Shown here one piece after another: positions 30,487-39,104 of a DNA stretch of 64,000 nucleotides; positions within the stretch are counted from its first letter, which is position 1; every line of letters begins with the position of its first letter. The notes below the pieces were generated by a model that saw only the letters and a program-made list of their open reading frames with translations, made no database searches and was not told where the DNA came from. Source of the DNA: Mycobacterium sp. NS-7484 (lineage in GTDB: Bacteria > Actinomycetota > Actinomycetes > Mycobacteriales > Mycobacteriaceae); assembly GCF_001953975.1 (NCBI RefSeq), contig NZ_MBEJ01000028.1:62001-126000 (forward strand). The letters run 5' to 3'. Both the position numbers and the translations under genes were made by a program.

Positions 30487-31872
30487 CTAGCCCGGGGCGG
30501 CCTGAACACTCGTGGCGTGCGGCCCCGACGTCGACGCCGGCAACGCCGTCTCCTCCACACCGGGAGTGTGCAGTTGACCGGCCAGCCACGGTAATGCCGC
30601 GGCAAACGCATTGTTGGCGAACGCCCAGTCATGGCGGCCCGGTGCGGTGATCACCGAGCATTCGATCGCGGCCGCTCGGGCAGTGTCGCACAGGGTGGTG
30701 GCCGCCACGTCCTGTCCCTCGGGATTGGCTGGATCGTGCCCGCCACCGCCATGCTGCGCGGCGGGGACTTCGAACCAGGCCCTGACGTCGGAGTACGGGC
30801 CGTGCCGACGCATGATGGTGAGCGGATCGTAGGCCGCCCAGGCGTCGGCGTCCCCGCCGAAGAGCCGGCTGATCGTCTGGTCCTTGTTGCCGGCGTTCGG
30901 GCGCAGGTCACCGGCGATGTCGACGAACGAGGAGAACATGTCGGGGTGCATCAAGGTCAGATCGACCGCGCACGTGCCACCCATCGACCACCCCGCGATC
31001 CCCCACCCGTCACGATCGGCGCGCACACCGAAGTTCGAGACCAGGTACGGCACAACGTCTTTGGTGAGATGATCGGCCGCGTTGCCTCGTACACCGTTGA
31101 CGCACTCGGTGTCGTTGGTGAACGAGCCCGTGGCGTCGACGAAGACGAACACCGGGGCCGTGCCGCCGTGCGTCGCCGCGAACCCGTCGATGATTCCCAG
31201 CACGTTGCCCGCCCGCAGCCAATCGGCCGGGGTGTTCAGCTGGGAGCCGATCATCATCACCGCCGGAAGCCGCGGGGGCGGGTTGCTGGCGAACCAGGCC
31301 GGCGGGAGGTAGACGAGTTCGGTGCGGTGCGCGAAACCCGACGCTTCGGCGTCGATGGTCACCGGGACCAGCACGCCGCTGGTGGGCTGGAAATGGGCCA
31401 GCTGCATCTTGGTCACGGTCAACCGGTCGGTCTGACCCGGCAGCGGACCGGAGGTGAGCTGGTTCCACATGGCATGCACCGTCGGGAAATAGCCGACCCA
31501 CATGTTGAGGGTCAGCCCACAAGCCACCGCACATGCGGCGATTGCGGCCACCGAGGCGGTGCGTCGCCACCAGCGGGCACTCACCCACCCCACAATCGCG
31601 ACACCGACCGCCAGCGCCGTCAACGCGATCCACACCCACAGCTGCGGCGGTCCGGCGTTGCCGGCCACCCCGATCGAGTCGATGTACCAGTAGGTCAGCG
31701 CGGCCAGCACTGCCGCCACGACCACGAGGACCGGCAACAGCCGTCGACGCCAGCGCGGCGAGCGCCAACCCACCGCAGCGCCCAGCAGCATCGCGGCGAC
31801 CGTCTGGACGACGACGGGAAACCAGCCGTGGATCAACGAGATCTGCGCAATGAGCTGGTGCATCGGTTTCAC
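30487..31872 (-). CDS. membrane-anchored alpha/beta-hydrolase esterase (antigen 85/PF00756-like)
   Basis: A 461-residue protein with four N-terminal transmembrane helices (about 13-34, 46-64, 78-97, 106-126). An extracytoplasmic esterase-D/mycolyltransferase-like hydrolase follows. The nucleophile is Ser296 in GIAGWSMGGT, and the catalytic His is in APGRHDWAF near residue 418. Relatives include antigen 85-like acyltransferases and PHB depolymerase-type esterases. The GTG at 31872 is used; an ATG at 31863 is in frame. Its promoter and first codons lie inside a 48-base direct repeat that recurs at 34293. Confidence 0.85.
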   Translation of the reverse strand: MKPMHQLIAQISLIHGWFPVVVQTVAAMLLGAAVGWRSPRWRRRLLPVLVVVAAVLAALTYWYIDSIGVAGNAGPPQLWVWIALTALAVGVAIVGWVSARWWRRTASVAAIAACAVACGLTLNMWVGYFPTVHAMWNQLTSGPLPGQTDRLTVTKMQLAHFQPTSGVLVPVTIDAEASGFAHRTELVYLPPAWFASNPPPRLPAVMMIGSQLNTPADWLRAGNVLGIIDGFAATHGGTAPVFVFVDATGSFTNDTECVNGVRGNAADHLTKDVVPYLVSNFGVRADRDGWGIAGWSMGGTCAVDLTLMHPDMFSSFVDIAGDLRPNAGNKDQTISRLFGGDADAWAAYDPLTIMRRHGPYSDVRAWFEVPAAQHGGGGHDPANPEGQDVAATTLCDTARAAAIECSVITAPGRHDWAFANNAFAAALPWLAGQLHTPGVEETALPASTSGPHATSVQAAPG

Positions 31873-31902
31873 TTGATATCAGCGGCAACTGTCAGCTTGC
31901 TG
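31855..31902. repeat. direct repeat A, copy 1 (boundary of islet 1)
   Basis: These 48 bases recur exactly at 34293-34340 in the same orientation. The copy covers the esterase start codons and its upstream region. Diverged similarity continues about 16 bases to the left and 17 to the right of the exact core. It is read here as the left junction of an inserted segment. Confidence 0.9.
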
Positions 31903-31913
31903 GATGGTGGCTG

Positions 31914-31940
31914 CGCCTGACACCACAAATATGTCAGGCG
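31914..31940. repeat. perfect hairpin beside repeat A copy 1
   Basis: CGCCTGACA (31914-31922) and TGTCAGGCG (31932-31940) form a 9-base perfect stem with an A-rich 9-base loop. It sits just inside the left repeat of islet 1 and is not found at the right boundary. It could be a recombinase arm site or a terminator. The rest of 31941-32190 is lower-GC DNA with no gene; a further inverted repeat GCCTAG-TATGC-CTAGGC at 32121-32137 may be an operator for the next gene. Confidence 0.5.
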
Positions 31941-32190
31941 ACTGGATGTGGAAGGACTAAAGGACGCCGATCTGCGGCCGTCGACCTACTGCGGTTGCAA
32001 ACTCACAAGCAACCAAGGGCGGCGGTGGAATGTTGTAATATTTTGCAGGTTTCGCTGACCCACGTTATCGATTGGCTTGCTGGAAGATCGCTTGAGGGGG
32101 AACGCTGGCTACACACCGGCGCCTAGTATGCCTAGGCCGTAACACTTCTTTGCGAAGAATCGACGTGTCAGACACATCCGAGGACGACAG

Positions 32191-33546
32191 ATGCCGACAA
32201 TAGGAAAAATTCTCGCCATCGGTGTCCCGACTGGAATCGCAAGTGCGATAATCTGGCTGTTCGGTGGGACATTTTGGGGCGGAATAATACTTGGCGCCCT
32301 TGCTGGCCTGATATTGAGTTGGTCAGTGCCTATCGCGGTCAACTACTTGCGCGGTCGCTCGATGTTATCCGCCGTAGACAAAAGAACCGTGCTTGGACTC
32401 TCTTCTGTTGGCGCTATTGCGCTAGTTCTTGCGCTTGTTATCGGTCTTTTTCTACGCGCCTACGATCCCGAGATAGAGGCATTGAACAATGTGAGTCTCG
32501 GTGGCGACAGCGACCGTTCAGTAATGTACGGCGTCGAATGGGATGGCGAGCGATACATAGCGGTCGGATACCGTCAGCCCGGAACGACCGGTAACACGGC
32601 AGTCAGCGGCGCCGTCTGGCAGTCCCCTGATGGTTTCACATGGAAACCGTTCAGGGACGACGTACAGATGTTTGGTTCGAAATCACTGCCAGACGGCACG
32701 TCCTCAGAAGTTCTAATGAGCGCAGTGCGGCGCACCGATAACGGCTTATTGATCGTCGGCAGAGACAGCTCAGATGGTGGCAAAAGTCGTGGATCGGTCT
32801 GGAGAGTTCGAAACGGCAAAGATGGCCTTGAGCGCGCTGACGAGTTGAACTTTCCCGCAGAGGCCACTCACTTCACCGCTTACGAGCATCACGATGAGGA
32901 TGAGATAGTTGTAGGGGGTAACCGGGACAACGCCATTGCATGGTTCCGCCACGGCGGCAAAGATTGGACGTCGACATCGCTTGGCCCGCTGAATGAAGTG
33001 GGAACCGCATCGGTCCGGTACATCGACGGGACGTGGCTCATCTGTGGCTATGACAGACAAACCGATCCCGCTTTCGAAAAATCTGATGTAAAGAACGCAA
33101 ATTCAGAAGATGGCGCGATCTGGAGTTCAAACGACGGCATACGTTGGGAAAAGTCGACAGGTTTCGCTGGCCAACCCGAGGCCCAAAAAGTGCAGGATAT
33201 CGTTTTTGCTCGCGGCCTCTGGCTAGCGTTCGGCCTGGACTCCTTCGCCGATAGTCCACGAATGGACGCCGCAATATGGACTTCGGAGAATGGCAAAGAT
33301 TGGTCCAAAGAGCACAACCGCGTCATAGATGGAGTTAACGGTTGGCAAGCAATGAACGGCGCCGTCGTAGTGGATGAAAAGGTGACGGTGGTCGGGTCAA
33401 AATCGATTGGAAACGACACCTTGCCGGTGCCCGTGCCTTCGACACCCTCAGGTTCTTCGATGACAACAGCAGCCTGGGAGGTCACATTTAAAGGACGGAA
33501 TGGATCACGAAATCCATGGAACGCTCTAATTCAGTTGTTTGCATAA
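32191..33546 (+). CDS. membrane protein with sialidase-like beta-propeller, unknown function
   Basis: A 451-residue protein encoded in lower-GC DNA. Three hydrophobic helices lie at about 7-24, 27-50 and 67-88. A ~350-residue outer domain with repeated Asp-box-like turns follows: AVWQSPDGFTW (141-151), AIWSSNDGIRW (309-319), AIWTSENGKDW (361-371), and weaker copies near 202 and 249. The pattern [AI]W-x-S-x-[DN]-G-x-x-W is that of BNR/sialidase-type propellers. No sialidase catalytic Arg triad was recognised, so a binding role is more likely than catalysis. A GAGGACGAC stretch precedes the ATG. Confidence 0.72.
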   Translation: MPTIGKILAIGVPTGIASAIIWLFGGTFWGGIILGALAGLILSWSVPIAVNYLRGRSMLSAVDKRTVLGLSSVGAIALVLALVIGLFLRAYDPEIEALNNVSLGGDSDRSVMYGVEWDGERYIAVGYRQPGTTGNTAVSGAVWQSPDGFTWKPFRDDVQMFGSKSLPDGTSSEVLMSAVRRTDNGLLIVGRDSSDGGKSRGSVWRVRNGKDGLERADELNFPAEATHFTAYEHHDEDEIVVGGNRDNAIAWFRHGGKDWTSTSLGPLNEVGTASVRYIDGTWLICGYDRQTDPAFEKSDVKNANSEDGAIWSSNDGIRWEKSTGFAGQPEAQKVQDIVFARGLWLAFGLDSFADSPRMDAAIWTSENGKDWSKEHNRVIDGVNGWQAMNGAVVVDEKVTVVGSKSIGNDTLPVPVPSTPSGSSMTTAAWEVTFKGRNGSRNPWNALIQLFA

Positions 33547-33601
33547 CCATGAGCCAACCGCCGGCCAGCCACTATAGCGAACCCCGCATGGAGGAAGCGT
33601 C

Positions 33602-33946
33602 ATGTTGGCCCAGTTGACGAAATCCACGCTCGCTGGTGCCGTGTGTGCCTATGCGTGCGCGCTGGGCGGCGCCGGTCTTGCTACGGCAGCTCCACCTGAC
33701 AGCGAGTGTGGACCATATGCAGGTGAAGGCACGGCCTTGGTCCAAAATTTTTCCTCTGCCGATTGCAACGAAGCGATAGCCGTCTTCAACCAACTATATG
33801 CGAATCCTGCTGTTCAGCAAGGTTCTGGACAACTCCAGATTGGGATTTGGGATTGCCATAGTTATGGCACTACGACTGCCAAAACGCTCGGTTACGCCGC
33901 CGTGTGCCTTAGCGAGTCAGGACGCATAGTACTCGTTATCCGATAA
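33602..33946 (+). CDS. small secreted four-cysteine protein, unknown function
   Basis: A 114-residue protein preceded by a strong ribosome site (GGAGG, 33591-33595). The signal peptide is ~30 residues, ending LATAAPP. The mature chain has four cysteines (36, 55, 85, 102; SECGP, ADCNEA, WDCHSY, AVCLSE), consistent with two disulfides in a compact domain. Spacing recalls mycobacterial DUF4189/DUF4822-type small secreted proteins, but no family is claimed. It lies 55 bases after the propeller gene, so the two may be co-transcribed. Confidence 0.7.
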   Translation: MLAQLTKSTLAGAVCAYACALGGAGLATAAPPDSECGPYAGEGTALVQNFSSADCNEAIAVFNQLYANPAVQQGSGQLQIGIWDCHSYGTTTAKTLGYAAVCLSESGRIVLVIR

Positions 33947-34292
33947 TTCAGAAAGCGGGCCAGTTCACGCAGACTTATAGCCGGCTACCACGGCCGACAC
34001 GGTAAGACTATTCGTCGAACTCCGTAATCGCTTGTGAAATCAATTGGGACTCACCGCTTCGAGATAGAAGCTCGGTTGTGCAGATTCACGACAATCGCGA
34101 GATCAAACGACCCAAAAAAACAATCTGCAGAACGAGCCGGCACTGTGGATGGCGATTTTCTTGTACACTCGCTACCAAACCCATCCTAGTGTCATTCCGC
34201 GGCTTGAGAAGCTCGCTGTGGTCGATTGGCATTCCGATTCGTCACAGAGGTCGACGACACGTTGTAATCCTGTTGGGGATTTGTGCAATCAA

Positions 34293-34340
34293 CTGGTGCA
34301 TCGGTTTCACTTGATATCAGCGGCAACTGTCAGCTTGCTG
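34293..34340. repeat. direct repeat A, copy 2 with esterase 5-prime remnant
   Basis: An exact copy of 31855-31902. Read on the minus strand from 34310 it encodes MKPMHQLIAQI, the esterase N-terminus. Outside the 48-base core, three codons differ only synonymously from the intact gene (CTC/TTG Leu, GCG/GCA Ala, CAG/CAA Gln). Similarity then ends, and the frame stops after 19 codons. This is a broken gene start, not a functional gene. Confidence 0.85.
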
Positions 34341-34407
34341 AGTGTTCGCTGCACCTGGGAGTCGAAAACCGGTGTGGAGCGGGCGTCCCGCGGGTAATCC
34401 CACCGCC

Positions 34408-34611
34408 ATGGAACACAAGCCGACCGCCGGCGGACACTCTGTCGCTCTGGCATTTGCCATACTGATTGCTGCTTCGGCCCTCGTCTGCGTCGCGGCGATG
34501 AGCCTCGGCTGGGCGGGTCCGGGCCTCGGGGCGGGCATCGTCGCCCTGTCTGCACTCGGTGTGGCGCTCGGGTTGTCCAATCAGCAGGAACGTCGCCACA
34601 GCGGGCGATGA
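34408..34611 (+). CDS. small two-helix membrane protein
   Basis: A 67-residue protein starting MEHKPTAGGHSVALAFAIL, with two transmembrane helices (about 10-29 and 34-55) and a basic C-terminus QQERRHSGR. No family recognised. It lies just outside islet 1 and 30 bases before the YihY-like gene, with which it may share a transcript. Confidence 0.6.
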   Translation: MEHKPTAGGHSVALAFAILIAASALVCVAAMSLGWAGPGLGAGIVALSALGVALGLSNQQERRHSGR

Positions 34612-34641
34612 GCGACTCCGCGAGCGAATGATCGGCACGAG

Positions 34642-35703
34642 ATGACCACCTCAACACCCGTCGACGAAAACGAAAACCGTTCGCGCCCAGACCCGGACGC
34701 GCCGACCAAACCGGACTCCCCCGCCGATCTGACCCGACCCTCGCTGCGGTACGCCGCCCGGCGGACCATCAGCGAGTTCAGTAGTGACCAGTGCATGGAC
34801 CTGGCCGCTGCGCTGACCTACTACGCGGTGCTGTCGTTGTTTCCCGCACTGGTGGTGATCGTGTCACTGGTGGGTGTGATCGGGCAGAGCGAACGCACGT
34901 CGCAGACGTTGCTGGGGATCGTCGACGACATCAGCCCCGGCGGCGCCGTCGACACCCTGCGACAACCCATCGAGCAGCTCGCCAGCGCACCGACGGCCGG
35001 CTTCGCTCTGGTGGTCGGCATCCTGGGCGCGCTGTGGTCAGCCTCGGGGTATGTCGGAGCCTTCAGCCGCGCGATGAATCGCATCTACGGCGTCGAGGAA
35101 GGCCGCCCGGCCTGGAAGCTGCGCTCCCAGCAGTTGCTGCTGACCGCGGTCGGGCTGATCGGCGGGGCCGTGGGCGCGCTGCTGCTCACGCTCAGCGGTG
35201 ACGTCGCCAAGGCGGTCGGTTCGGCGCTGCATCTCGGCGAGACGACGGTGACCGTATGGAACGTCGCCCGTTGGCCCGGACTGTTGCTTCTGGTGGCAGT
35301 CGCACTGGCCGTGATGTATTACTTCGGGGCCAACGTCAAGCAGCCGAAGTTTCGGTGGATCAGTGTGGGCGCGGCCATCGCCATCGTGGTGTGGGCCGTG
35401 GCCTCGCTGTTATTCGGCGTGTACGTCGCCAACTTCGGCAGCTACAACAAGACGTTCGGCTCGCTGGCCGGCGTGGCGGTGTTCCTGCTGTGGCTATGGA
35501 TCACCAACGTGGCCTTGCTGTTCGGCGCCGAGGTCGACGCCGAACTCGAGCGGGGCCGGCAATTGCAAGCCGGCATCCCGGCCGAGGACGAACTGCAGTT
35601 GCCGTTGCGCGACACGTCCGTCATCGACAAGACCACCAAGAAGTTCCGTCGTGGACTGCTGAGCGGGCGCCTGTTGCGTCGCACCCGCGGCCGCCGGGCG
35701 TGA
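34642..35703 (+). CDS. YihY/virulence factor BrkB family membrane protein
   Basis: A 353-residue inner-membrane protein of the YihY/UPF0761 (formerly RNase BN) family. It has a disordered N-terminus rich in Pro/Asp, then LAAALTYYAVLSLFPALVVIVSLVGVIG, LWSASGYVGAFSRAMNRIYGVEEGRPAWKLR and FGSYNKTFGSLAGVAVFLLWLWITNVALLFGAEVDAELER, the most conserved family block. Six transmembrane helices are expected. Function is unsettled; nuclease activity was withdrawn for the E. coli protein. Confidence 0.9.
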   Translation: MTTSTPVDENENRSRPDPDAPTKPDSPADLTRPSLRYAARRTISEFSSDQCMDLAAALTYYAVLSLFPALVVIVSLVGVIGQSERTSQTLLGIVDDISPGGAVDTLRQPIEQLASAPTAGFALVVGILGALWSASGYVGAFSRAMNRIYGVEEGRPAWKLRSQQLLLTAVGLIGGAVGALLLTLSGDVAKAVGSALHLGETTVTVWNVARWPGLLLLVAVALAVMYYFGANVKQPKFRWISVGAAIAIVVWAVASLLFGVYVANFGSYNKTFGSLAGVAVFLLWLWITNVALLFGAEVDAELERGRQLQAGIPAEDELQLPLRDTSVIDKTTKKFRRGLLSGRLLRRTRGRRA

Positions 35704-35733
35704 CTAGAAGTCCCAGGAGATCTCGGCGGGAAA

Positions 35734-35846
35734 CTGCTGACATCTGTTCTGGACGCTGTGACGAATGTGTAGGAAAACGTCGACATTTCTCAGATTTCCC
35801 ACCGAAGGGGTACACATTCGTCACAGTGCGGCCGACCGGACATGCC
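35734..35846. repeat. direct repeat B, copy 1 (boundary of islet 2)
   Basis: 113 bases that recur at 37922-38034 in the same orientation with three substitutions. Internally, CTGTGACGAATGTGTA (35756-35771) and its exact complement (35811-35826) form a 16-base inverted repeat bounding a 71-base unit. The rest of 35704-36206 shows no convincing gene. Confidence 0.9.
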
Positions 35847-36206
35847 GGCCGAGACCGGCATACCGACCCGAACCGTGAGCGCGGCGCAGCAAAGATGCTG
35901 CGTTAGCGGTTGGGTCCCCGAGCGCCAGGCCGGCACGGGGTGGTCGGTCTACACCGCTCCACCGCGTCGCTATGCAGCAGCTGCACTATGACCAGCGGGA
36001 GAAGTCCGCCTCGGAATCCCAGACCTCATCACTGCGGATCGACGGCTCCACTCACCGACCGTCCACCGAACCCACGGGATCGCGTCGGGAGCATTCGCAG
36101 AGCTCGACGGCGGCAGACAACTCGGTCATGTCCGGAGCGGAGGCCGACCGAGTGACACGTGCGACCCGTCTGTCGTCATGCATCCGTTCGTTGACCACCG
36201 CAATTG

Positions 36207-37115
36207 TCAACCCTCGCGCACGGGGATGGCCTCCGCCAACTCACCGGACAGCCGCCACCGGGCATGGTGGCCGTCTTCAACCGAATCGCCGACGCTGAGA
36301 GTGATGTGGGCGGCGACGCAGAGGTCATCGGCAGGATTCCACTGCACTCCCGTCTTACCGAACGATGACACGAGTCGCCTTCCCCCGAGTGCGGCCCAGC
36401 GTCGATCGAGAAGTTGGTCGCGCAGCGTCTCCTTCGATCCCAGGCCTGCCTCTTCGAGCCGCTGAGCTTCGACAACGCCATCAGAACCTTCATGGTTGTG
36501 ATAGGCGCTGATGATGCCGTCCAGGGTCGGCTTGACGATGTAGACCAGCGAGTTCGCAGCCTTGGTTTCTCTCGTGTCCGTTACGTGAAGGTCTAGGAGG
36601 AATTGTGATGGCGCACTGGCTGTCTCGGCTGGCGGCGCCGCGAAGTCCCGGATCGCCTTCCACACTGGCGCGGGCTTGGCGTCGACGGAATCCACCGGGA
36701 CGCCGGTAAACGCGGCCAACTGCTTGCCCGGTCTCCAGAACTCGAACGCGTCGTGGCATGCCTCGCGGTAGCGCTGATAGTGCAGCGTCGCACCTTCGGT
36801 CAGTCCGCTGCCCGGCGGCGGCGGCGGAATCCCATAGCCGCGTTCGAAGGTTACCGATCGCGCCATCAGTGGCCGGAGCGCGCCGCTGCCGACGTTGAAA
36901 AGCAACACGTTCTCGGTGTCGACGAACGCGCCATCGTCGGCTGCGCTGTACACCGCGTGCAGGTGCCCACCCGATCTGGACGCTGAGTCGCGCAGCGCTC
37001 GACACAGGTCGTTTCGCATCTCGAGCACCCAGTCGCGTGGTTGATACGGCAAGCGGATCGTTGACCACAGTTCGACGACGTCCGGTAAGGCTCGCAGCAC
37101 GTAGGGGTAAGCCAT
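36207..37115 (-). CDS. hypothetical protein in islet 2
   Basis: A 302-residue soluble protein with no signal peptide or membrane helix, starting at an ATG (MAYPYVLRALPDVVELW). Visible blocks are FVDTENVLLFNVG (about 64-76), PPPPPGSGLTEGATLHYQRYREACHDAFEFW and a C-terminal WNPADDLCVAAHITLSVGDSVEDGHHARW. No family is recognised. Codon use looks ordinary for this genome and the frame is open throughout, so it is probably a real gene. It is followed by no obvious terminator. Confidence 0.6.
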   Translation of the reverse strand: MAYPYVLRALPDVVELWSTIRLPYQPRDWVLEMRNDLCRALRDSASRSGGHLHAVYSAADDGAFVDTENVLLFNVGSGALRPLMARSVTFERGYGIPPPPPGSGLTEGATLHYQRYREACHDAFEFWRPGKQLAAFTGVPVDSVDAKPAPVWKAIRDFAAPPAETASAPSQFLLDLHVTDTRETKAANSLVYIVKPTLDGIISAYHNHEGSDGVVEAQRLEEAGLGSKETLRDQLLDRRWAALGGRRLVSSFGKTGVQWNPADDLCVAAHITLSVGDSVEDGHHARWRLSGELAEAIPVREG

Positions 37116-37197
37116 GTCGACACATTAGGTGGGTGAGGGTCGGTGTGTCGGCCGTATGTCCCACCGAGGAAACGCCCCGTTTGCAGGCAGCCGGGCG

Positions 37198-37560
37198 CTA
37201 CTGACCGTACGTGTGGCGAAGGTTCGCGTGGATCAAGGTGTTGATCCGCTTGCGCATGTGGCCGGTCAAGCTCTCCGCGGGCGCCGGCTCCTCGACGCTG
37301 AGCGTCCACCGCAGATCGGTACCTCCACCGGGGCCGGCTCCCGCTAGCTCGAAGGTGATCCGTGCGTCCGGTCGCCACGGCCATAGCGAGGACCACACCA
37401 CGTAGCCCGGCTCCCGGGACTCCAGGACATCTGGCGCCACCTCGTTTTCGAGCAGGTATAGCCACGGCCGGGCTTCGCTGCGGTTCGGCACACTCAGATC
37501 CTCGAACACCACGCGCGGGGGTGCGGGGAGGTTCCGCTTCCGCGAGCCGATCTCGGGCAT
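37198..37560 (-). CDS. SRPBCC-like (START/polyketide cyclase) protein
   Basis: About 120 residues from the ATG at 37560 (MPEIGSRKRNLPAPPRVVFEDL); an ATG at 37593 is also in frame. The pattern fits an SRPBCC domain: RVVFEDL at the N-terminus, a Trp-rich middle (GYVVWSSLWPW), the strands ARITFELAGAGPGGGTDLRWTLSVE, and a long C-terminal helix MRKRINTLIHANLRHTYG. These domains bind hydrophobic ligands. It is upstream of the unknown gene on the same strand, 82 bases apart. Confidence 0.65.
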   Translation of the reverse strand: MPEIGSRKRNLPAPPRVVFEDLSVPNRSEARPWLYLLENEVAPDVLESREPGYVVWSSLWPWRPDARITFELAGAGPGGGTDLRWTLSVEEPAPAESLTGHMRKRINTLIHANLRHTYGQ

Positions 37561-37921
37561 GCCCGGAGCATTGCACGGCAGGTGGACGGCCACCAGGGGT
37601 TTCCGGGCGACCCACCGCTCATCCGCTGTCTCCGTGCGGGTTTCAGAGAAGCCCTCGATGCTGCATGGCTTGGAGGTGAACGGCGCAGTGAGGGGAATGT
37701 GGCGCCCGGCTATGGTCGCTGTGCAAGCCGTTCGATCCGAGGACGGCGTATGGGCAGATGCTGATGGTCGAGTCGATCAGCCTCGCCGCGTCCGAGACGA
37801 GAGAGCGACGATGGACTGCAGTGCGCCGTACGCGCCGGTATGACTCTGCCGGGTGTACTGACCTGACCCGCAGCCCTGCTTCCTCAGTTCCGGTTCAGGC
37901 CGAACTCGGAGTCACGGGGAG

Positions 37922-38034
37922 CTGCTGACATCTGTTCTGGACGCTGTGACGAGTGTGTAGGAAGACGTCGACATTTCTCAGATTTCCCACCGAAGGGCTA
38001 CACATTCGTCACAGTGCGGCCGACCGGACATGCC
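37922..38034. repeat. direct repeat B, copy 2
   Basis: 110 of 113 bases match 35734-35846. The internal 16-base inverted repeat is kept, with one mismatch in the left arm (37944-37959 versus 37999-38014). A ten-base stretch GCCGAGACCG follows in both copies after a small indel. It lies 47 bases past the nrdF stop. Confidence 0.9.
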
Positions 38035-38081
38035 CAGCCGAGACCGTCCGCCCTGCCAAAAGCAGCGCCCTGACCAGCGAC

Positions 38082-39068
<987 letters not shown>

Positions 39069-39104
39069 TCACCAGGTCGTTGTGTTTGCCGGACGGCACC
39101 CACG

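Larger units (their letters stand above)
31903..34292. other. islet 1: lower-GC inserted segment
   Basis: About 2.39 kb between the two copies of repeat A. Sampled lines are close to 50 percent GC, against roughly 60-70 percent in neighbouring genes, and codon use is AT-tolerant in the two genes it carries. No integrase, transposase, tRNA or relaxase is present. The cargo is the membrane propeller protein and the small secreted protein. 33947-34292 contains no convincing gene. Confidence 0.75.
35847..37921. other. islet 2: segment between copies of repeat B
   Basis: About 2.1 kb between the two copies of repeat B. Base composition is near that of the host, unlike islet 1. It carries two minus-strand genes (a 302-residue unknown and an SRPBCC-like protein). 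No recombinase, transposase or tRNA is present. 35847-36206 and 37561-37921 have only weak reading frames with unnatural composition. Confidence 0.65.

Noticed and set aside
31903..34292. Insertion sequence as the source of islet 1
   Set aside because: There is no transposase and there are no terminal inverted repeats. The 48-bp direct repeat is far longer than an IS target duplication.
34078..34397. Short frames at the right end of islet 1
   Set aside because: They run through the direct repeat into unrelated DNA, have no ribosome site and overlap each other in different frames.
35621..36155. Frames around repeat B copy 1
   Set aside because: They cross the repeat and the end of the YihY gene. 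Arg/Pro/Ser-rich composition is that of random high-GC translation.
37559..37843. Plus-strand frame of 94 codons in islet 2
   Set aside because: Not supported by a ribosome site or protein-like composition, and partly antisense to the SRPBCC-like gene.
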